DNA from: Vulcanimicrobiota bacterium
GTDB taxonomy: Bacteria > Vulcanimicrobiota > Vulcanimicrobiia > Vulcanimicrobiales > Vulcanimicrobiaceae
Reading direction: 5' to 3'
Length of the DNA: 7,714 nucleotides
NCBI GenBank assembly: GCA_019245275.1
Contig: JAFARW010000179.1
Location: 1 to 7,714 of the forward strand
The notes under the pieces are model-generated. The model was given only the letters and a program-made list of their open reading frames with translations, was not told the DNA's origin and did no database searches. Shown piece by piece: positions 5,526 through 7,714 of the stretch. The number at the start of each line of letters is the position of its first letter. Position 1 is the stretch's first letter. The translations under genes and the position numbers were made by a program.

Positions 5526-6907
5526 GCGACGCTCGCTTCGGCGCTGCTGCGGCGGCGGAATTCAAACGTCAAAGGCACGCCCTCAAAGTCGTAGTTTCGG
5601 CGGATCGTATTTTCGATGAAGCGTTCGTAAGGCGGCCGCACCAAATTCGGATCGTTGCAGACGAAGACAAAAAGCGGCGGATGGACTGCCGGTTGGGCGC
5701 TATAGAAGATCTTCAGCGTCTTTCCTCCCGGCCCGGAAATCGGGTGCGCTAAGGTCGCATCGCGGATGATCTCATTCAAGCGCGGCGTCGGAACGCGCCG
5801 CTCTAAATTATTCGCGACGCGCATAACGAGCGGCATCAGGCTGCCGAGGCGGCGCTTTGTTAGCGCCGAGAGGAACGTGACGGGTACGAACCGCGCAAAG
5901 GGAAGCTGGTCATGGATTGCCTCGATCAGCTCGGCTTGGCTGTACTCGCCCTGTTCGCGCGCCAGGTCCCACTTGTTGGCAACAACGAGCATGCCTTTTC
6001 GCTCTTCCAGAATCATTCCGGCCAAGCGCCGATCCTGGGCCAGCGGTCCGCGCATCGCATCGATGAGCAGGATCGCAATGTCGCAGCGTGCGATCGCTTG
6101 CAGCGATCGCAATGCCGCGTAGTAATTGATCGCGCCGTGTGCATGCATTTTTTTGCGTACTCCGGCGGTGTCGATCAGTCGAATGCGGCGATCCTGATAC
6201 GAGAAGATCTCATCGACGACGTCGCGTGTGGTTCCGGGTGCCTCCGAGACGATCGAGCGTTCCTCGCCGAGAAGAGCATTCAAGAGCGAACTCTTCCCGA
6301 CATTCGGTTGTCCGACGAGCGCCAGCGCCAGCTCATCCTCCGATTGCGGAACCGATACGCTTGGCGGCAACTGCGCGACGATCGCGTCGAGCAAATCTCC
6401 AGTTCCCTCACCATGGATCGCAGAAACGCAGATCGGCGTGCCGAAGCCGAGGCGCGCGAATTCTCCTGGAACGGCATCGGCAACTTTGGGAGATTCGCAC
6501 TTGTTGGCGACGAGAATCGCGCTGCGCCGTGTCTTGCGCACGATCTGCGCCACATCTTGATCGAGTGGATGAAGCCCGGAAGCGGCGTCGACGACCATGA
6601 CGATCGCATCCGCTGAAGTAGCCGCGGCTTGCGCCTGCCGCTGCGTCGCTAATGCGGTGTCCGCGGATTGAGTTTCCTCATCCGCGAGTCCCGCCGTATC
6701 AACGACGCTGAATACGCGGTCGCGCCACTCCGCGAGCGCATAGATTCGATCGCGCGTTACCCCGGGCGTATCTTCAACGATCGCAAGCCGGCGTCCGATC
6801 AGGCGGTTAAAAAGCGCGCTCTTACCGACGTTCGGCCGTCCGACGATGGCGACAGTTGGCGGACGTAACGCTGCGGCCGGCGCCTGAACGTCATGCACTT
6901 CTCTCAT
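5522..6907 (-). CDS. der: Ribosome-assembly GTPase Der (EngA)
   Basis: Der is a double-GTPase factor needed for 50S subunit maturation. The 461 residues lie in the family range (about 435-490). GTPase domain 1 has the P-loop GRPNVGKS (23-30), PGVTRDR with switch T51, DTAG (70-73), the G4 motif NKCE (135-138) and SAIHGEGTG (162-170). Domain 2 has GQPNVGKS (199-206), PGTTRD, DTAG (246-249), NKWD (311-314) and SALT (347-350). The C-terminal KH-like domain (about 371-455) includes HPISGPGGKTLKIFY and PPYERFIENTIRRNYDFEG. I chose ATG 6907 because it lies about 17 residues before the first conserved strand. The frame runs on upstream to 7096 but there it is antisense to miaB and low in family resemblance. 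No good Shine-Dalgarno precedes ATG 6907. The G4 motif NKCE instead of NKxD resembles cyanobacterial Der, which uses NKCESP. It is the first gene of the five-gene minus-strand block. Confidence 0.96.
   Translation of the reverse strand: MREVHDVQAPAAALRPPTVAIVGRPNVGKSALFNRLIGRRLAIVEDTPGVTRDRIYALAEWRDRVFSVVDTAGLADEETQSADTALATQRQAQAAATSADAIVMVVDAASGLHPLDQDVAQIVRKTRRSAILVANKCESPKVADAVPGEFARLGFGTPICVSAIHGEGTGDLLDAIVAQLPPSVSVPQSEDELALALVGQPNVGKSSLLNALLGEERSIVSEAPGTTRDVVDEIFSYQDRRIRLIDTAGVRKKMHAHGAINYYAALRSLQAIARCDIAILLIDAMRGPLAQDRRLAGMILEERKGMLVVANKWDLAREQGEYSQAELIEAIHDQLPFARFVPVTFLSALTKRRLGSLMPLVMRVANNLERRVPTPRLNEIIRDATLAHPISGPGGKTLKIFYSAQPAVHPPLFVFVCNDPNLVRPPYERFIENTIRRNYDFEGVPLTFEFRRRSSAEASVA
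6090..6110. repeat. Paired GCGATCGC (HIP1-like) palindromes
   Basis: Two full octamers GCGATCGC lie five bases apart (6090-6097 and 6103-6110) inside der. A third is at 5491-5498 in plsY, next to a CGATCG at 5501-5506. GCGATCGC is identical to the HIP1 element of cyanobacteria. The pair sits within codons for a well-conserved part of Der, so it is embedded in coding sequence rather than inserted. Confidence 0.5.
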
Positions 6908-6978
6908 GTTTGTGTTGTCGGTTTGAGCAATTCGGCGAGCGGAAAGCCGTGCCTGGCGGCGAACGTTGGACCGCTTCC
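6908..6978. other. Divergent spacer between der and miaB
   Basis: This 71-bp stretch is the only sizeable intergenic gap in the window. By position it should carry promoters for both the five-gene minus block and miaB. I see no convincing sigma-70 -35/-10 pair on either strand, and no hairpin terminator or riboswitch-like structure. The gap shrinks to 41 bp if miaB starts at the in-frame GTG at 6949. Confidence 0.4.
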
Positions 6979-7714
6979 ATGGCGAGTGTCTACATCGAAA
7001 CGTTCGGCTGCCAGATGAATGAAGCCGACTCGCAATATATTGCGCGGCGCGCGGTATCTGCGGGCTACACGATCGCTGCGCAGCCGCACGATGCAAACGT
7101 GGTCGTCCTAAACACGTGCACCGTTCGCGAGACCGCGGAGCGCCGCGCCTATGGACGCATGGCGCACTTGGGGATTCTCAAGCACTCGAACCCCGACTTG
7201 AAACTCGTCGTAACGGGATGTCTCGCGGAGCAAGACCGCTTAAGAATGCAGCGCGCGGTTCCGCATGTGGACGCCGTCTTCGGGACGAGCGAACTCGGTT
7301 CGCTTGGCGACGCGCTGGCGACGTGGCGACCGGATTTTGAAGATACGGAAGCCACCGAAGCTCAGGCGCTGCTGCAACCGCTCGGCGGCGCGGCGGATTG
7401 CGTCACCAACGAATTTAGCCACTTGCGAGCCTTTGTGACCGTGCAGCGCGGATGCTCGTACTACTGCACGTTTTGTATCGTGCCGCACGTGCGCGGCCGA
7501 TTCGATCACCGGCCGATCGCCGATATCCTTAGCGACGTTCGTGAGAAGGTGCGCGGTGGAGCAAAAGAGGTCATGCTCGTCGGCCAAACGGTCAATTCGT
7601 ATCGCGACCCGAGTGGGGCGGACTTCGGAACGCTGGTTCGCGCGGTTGCCGACATTCCGCAACTCGAGCGGCTGACGTTCATCTCGCCGCACCCGAAGGA
7701 TTTCACGGAAAAGA
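6979..7714 (+). CDS. miaB: tRNA-2-methylthio-N6-dimethylallyladenosine synthase MiaB (3' end cut by window edge)
   Basis: A radical-SAM methylthiotransferase that adds the methylthio group to i6A37 of tRNAs reading UNN codons, using S-adenosylmethionine and two [4Fe-4S] clusters. The window holds 245 N-terminal residues of about 440-480. The UPF0004 domain supplies the first cluster ligands: C11 (ETFGCQMNE), C47 (NTCTVRE) and C81 (GCLAEQ). The radical-SAM CxxxCxxC is C159, C163 and C166 (RGCSYYCTFCIVPHVRGR). VGQTVNSY (201-208) also matches MiaB, which separates it from RimO and MtaB. The TRAM domain would lie outside the window. I chose ATG 6979 because conserved sequence begins three residues later. 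An in-frame GTG at 6949 would add ten residues. Upstream signals are weak for both. It is divergent from der and not part of that block. Confidence 0.95.
   Translation, partial: MASVYIETFGCQMNEADSQYIARRAVSAGYTIAAQPHDANVVVLNTCTVRETAERRAYGRMAHLGILKHSNPDLKLVVTGCLAEQDRLRMQRAVPHVDAVFGTSELGSLGDALATWRPDFEDTEATEAQALLQPLGGAADCVTNEFSHLRAFVTVQRGCSYYCTFCIVPHVRGRFDHRPIADILSDVREKVRGGAKEVMLVGQTVNSYRDPSGADFGTLVRAVADIPQLERLTFISPHPKDFTEK

Noticed and set aside
4942..5565. Minus-strand open frame (207 codons) overlapping plsY in another frame
   Set aside because: Arg-rich shadow of plsY, whose own frame has all the family motifs.
5912..6616. Long plus-strand open frame (234 codons) opposite der
   Set aside because: Antisense shadow of a conserved GTPase gene, with no recognisable domain; long antisense frames are common at this GC content.
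6908..7096. N-terminal extension of Der to 7096 on the minus strand
   Set aside because: The added residues (Arg/Ser/His-rich) do not resemble any Der N-terminus and lie antisense to the conserved start of miaB; ATG 6907 fits the family.
1..7714. Search for CRISPR arrays, tRNA/rRNA genes, transposases, inverted-repeat ends, toxin-antitoxin pairs and defence genes
   Set aside because: Nearly every base is accounted for by the nine genes; no spaced direct repeats, cloverleaf-like sequence, mobile-element protein or defence domain was seen.

Overview
This is a tightly packed bacterial chromosome segment of roughly 60% GC (estimated by eye). It holds nine protein-coding genes, no RNA genes, no mobile elements and almost no non-coding DNA. 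The gene content is mostly housekeeping: ribosome assembly, phospholipid synthesis, translation elongation and tRNA modification. Mixed in are a membrane adenylate cyclase, a membrane permease, a zinc metalloprotease and a D-aminopeptidase. The lineage cannot be fixed from sequence alone. Two hints point towards a Terrabacteria lineage near Cyanobacteria, such as Eremiobacterota/WPS-2. One is the cyanobacteria-like NKCESP motif and IHGEGTG stretch in Der. The other is strong enrichment of the palindrome CGATCG, the core of the cyanobacterial HIP1 element. This placement is a low-confidence inference.

Layout. At the left edge, on the minus strand, a small membrane-anchored TPR protein is followed by a DppA-type D-aminopeptidase whose C-terminus runs off the window. 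The two genes overlap by ATGA. Head-to-head with the TPR gene, and only 2 bp away, a SprT-like zinc metalloprotease runs on the plus strand. Its 3' end overlaps by 54 bp the 3' end of a TauE/SafE permease on the minus strand. From there to about 6907 is one continuous minus-strand block, transcribed in the order der, plsY, efp, CHASE2-adenylate cyclase, tauE/safE. Every junction in the block overlaps. Beyond a 71-bp spacer, miaB starts on the plus strand and runs off the right edge.

How the genes work together. The five-gene block joins a ribosome-assembly GTPase (Der), the acyl-phosphate:glycerol-3-phosphate acyltransferase (PlsY) and elongation factor P. These sit upstream of a CHASE2 sensor/adenylate cyclase and a permease. 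The stop/start overlaps suggest co-transcription and translational coupling. The cyclase has no ATG, GTG or TTG early enough to encode its N-terminal membrane helix. The best candidate is a CTG overlapping the efp stop codon, preceded by a GGAAGAG Shine-Dalgarno sequence.

I found no clear new defence, mobile or biosynthetic system. The points most worth a second look are the CTG-started cyclase, the coupling of housekeeping genes to cAMP signalling, the 2-bp head-to-head start pair, and the CGATCG enrichment.
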